From NCBI RefSeq assembly GCF_002080395.1, contig NZ_CP020478.1, forward strand, positions 1,004,886 through 1,068,885: DNA of 64,000 bases, written 5' to 3'. The notes beneath the pieces are model-generated. The model ran no database searches and was not told the origin of the DNA. It worked only from the letters and a program-made list of their open reading frames with translations. Positions 63,109 through 64,000 of this stretch are shown in pieces. Both the position numbers and the translations under genes were made by a program. Numbering within the stretch: the stretch's first letter is position 1; every line of letters starts with the position of its first letter. The stretch is from Campylobacter helveticus (lineage in GTDB: Bacteria; Campylobacterota; Campylobacteria; Campylobacterales; Campylobacteraceae).

Positions 63109-63544
63109 ATTTAAGATAAATTTTTGTCTCACCACTCTCTAGGATAATCTTATCATTTTCATTAATAATTTTAAAATTTCCATTAAAATTTGTTAAGAAA
63201 GTGCTTTCAAATTCCATTACGCTTTGAGGATGGCAAAGCATTTGTGTCGAAGCTGCACCATCGATTTGCAAATTCATATCATCTTTTTTGTAATTTCCAA
63301 AAAAGCGGTTACACCCAGCAGAGCCGTAAAATTTATTTTTCTCGAAGCTGATATTAGGGTTTTCTTCCATATTTTCAGGGTTAAAGCTCTTTCCACCAAC
63401 TACGATTTTTTCTATTTTTAAATTTTGTCCTTCCAAAGCAAGTGGTTTCATAGTATCCTTTCCTCCTACCTCACTCGAAGCATTATGACTTGCACAGCCC
63501 ACAAAAAGAGCCAAACTTGCTAAAGCAATGCCCATCTTTTTCAT
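63107..63544 (-). CDS. META-domain (HslJ-like) lipoprotein
   Basis: 145 residues with lipobox LFVGC (Cys17). The META domain shows ISFEKNKFYGSAGCNRFFGN, AASTQMLCHPQSVMEFESTF and a DKIILESGETKIYL end. HslJ-type proteins are heat-inducible outer-membrane lipoproteins of unclear function. AAAGGAGATAGGT precedes the ATG. It follows the chemoreceptor gene by 11 bp. Confidence 0.8.
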   Translation of the reverse strand: MKKMGIALASLALFVGCASHNASSEVGGKDTMKPLALEGQNLKIEKIVVGGKSFNPENMEENPNISFEKNKFYGSAGCNRFFGNYKKDDMNLQIDGAASTQMLCHPQSVMEFESTFLTNFNGNFKIINENDKIILESGETKIYLK

Positions 63545-63555
63545 ACCTATCTCCT

Positions 63556-64000
63556 TTAAACTTGAAATTGATTAATTTGATTTTCCAAATTATGACACAC
63601 TATTTTTAACTCATTAGAAATTTGCAAAAGGATTTTAGCAATCTCTTCATTTTTCTCACTTACTTCCACATTTTCTTGCATAGAAAAAAGTAGTTTTTGG
63701 ATATTTTCTTGCGAAATTTTAATCCTCTGTGTGCATTGAATTACCAAACTTTTAGCTTCTTGGTTACAAATTTTGACTTCATTTGCAGAATCCACAAGTA
63801 AATTTGTGTCCTCATTTAAAGATTGCACATTATGGGCATTTTCTCTAAGCTCGTTACTTACATCTTGAATGCTGTCCAAAAGTTCTTTGGTGATTTGCGC
63901 AACGCTTCCTAAAAATTCCTCGCTGCTTTGTGCCAAATTTCTAATATCCTCCGCGATGACGGAAAATCCACGCCCAAATGTCCCAGCTCTAGCCGCCTCA
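63556..64000 (-). CDS. methyl-accepting chemotaxis protein, 5' part off the right edge
   Basis: The frame is open to the window edge, so the ~148 visible residues are the C-terminal end. They begin EAARAGTFGRGFSVIAEDIR, the highly conserved signalling tip of chemoreceptors, followed by the returning coiled-coil arm, and end NQINQFQV without an NWETF-like pentapeptide. It signals to CheA/CheW; the sensory domain is outside. Its neighbours suggest the receptor next to acpP-fabF-accA in C. jejuni (Tlp6/Cj0448c position), which is inference. Confidence 0.85.
   Translation of the reverse strand, partial: EAARAGTFGRGFSVIAEDIRNLAQSSEEFLGSVAQITKELLDSIQDVSNELRENAHNVQSLNEDTNLLVDSANEVKICNQEAKSLVIQCTQRIKISQENIQKLLFSMQENVEVSEKNEEIAKILLQISNELKIVCHNLENQINQFQV

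Overview
This window is AT-rich DNA from an epsilonproteobacterium, almost certainly a thermotolerant Campylobacter close to C. jejuni, C. upsaliensis or C. helveticus. The call rests on neighbourhoods typical of the genus: mod operon next to bioC-bioG-bioF/bioA/bioD, trpE-trp(GD)-trpF-trpB-trpA followed by a CheX-like gene, fliN and a fliO-like gene, cosR, ccoG, the cmeR-cmeABC efflux operon, glmM-lspA, and accA-fabF-acpP. The class D (OXA-61-like) beta-lactamase and a poly-G contingency tract also fit.

Region 1 (1-21.15 kb) is the integrase end of an integrative conjugative element inserted at the 3' end of tRNA-Leu(GAG). From the tRNA inward it carries a convergent tyrosine integrase, two small HTH/excisionase-like genes, a UvrD/FBH1-like helicase and a possible replication initiator. 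A long leftward F-type type IV secretion operon follows: pilin, traL, traE, traK, traB, dsbC-like, traV, two small SH3-like envelope proteins, traC, an S26 peptidase (TraF/TrhF), traH, an unrecognised Cys-containing protein, a TraN-like protein with a C-type-lectin-like domain, and traG running off the left edge. Relaxase, coupling protein and the far att site are not in the window.

The only two sizeable gaps in this operon (2536-2796 and 4966-5247) hold what I consider the most interesting content: two related loci on the opposite strand. Each has a -10 box, a 5' hairpin, a 20-22 residue hydrophobic ORF with a shared core, and a 3' segment complementary to the 5' end. Each ORF also contains an antisense consensus promoter (TTGACA, 17 bp, TATAAT) pointing back over the 5' leader. 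This is the architecture of type I toxin-antitoxin modules (Ibs/Sib-like peptides, hok/AapA-like mRNA folding).

Region 2 (21.15-32.3 kb) is chromosomal: tRNA-Leu, atpE, the OXA beta-lactamase, a TraT surface-exclusion lipoprotein with a T13 tract against its -10 box, molybdate transport, biotin synthesis, a paired SMR exporter and an exported isoaspartyl peptidase/asparaginase.

Region 3 (32.4-55.9 kb) holds the tryptophan operon (no trpC), flagellar genes, ppx/gppA, ferredoxin, cosR (Ser at the phosphoacceptor position), rpsU, ccoG, cmeR-cmeABC, a HemW-like radical SAM protein, hemJ, lspA, glmM and a di-haem cytochrome c peroxidase.

Region 4 (56-64 kb) has a gene split by a G8 tract (apparently phase-variable, OFF here), plsY, folB, a glutathionylspermidine-synthase-like gene, accA-fabF-acpP, an EF-hand protein preceded by a small frameshifted secreted-protein gene, a META-domain lipoprotein, and the end of a chemoreceptor gene that runs off the right edge. 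No intergenic stretch exceeds 300 bases; I see no rRNA, CRISPR array or insertion sequence.
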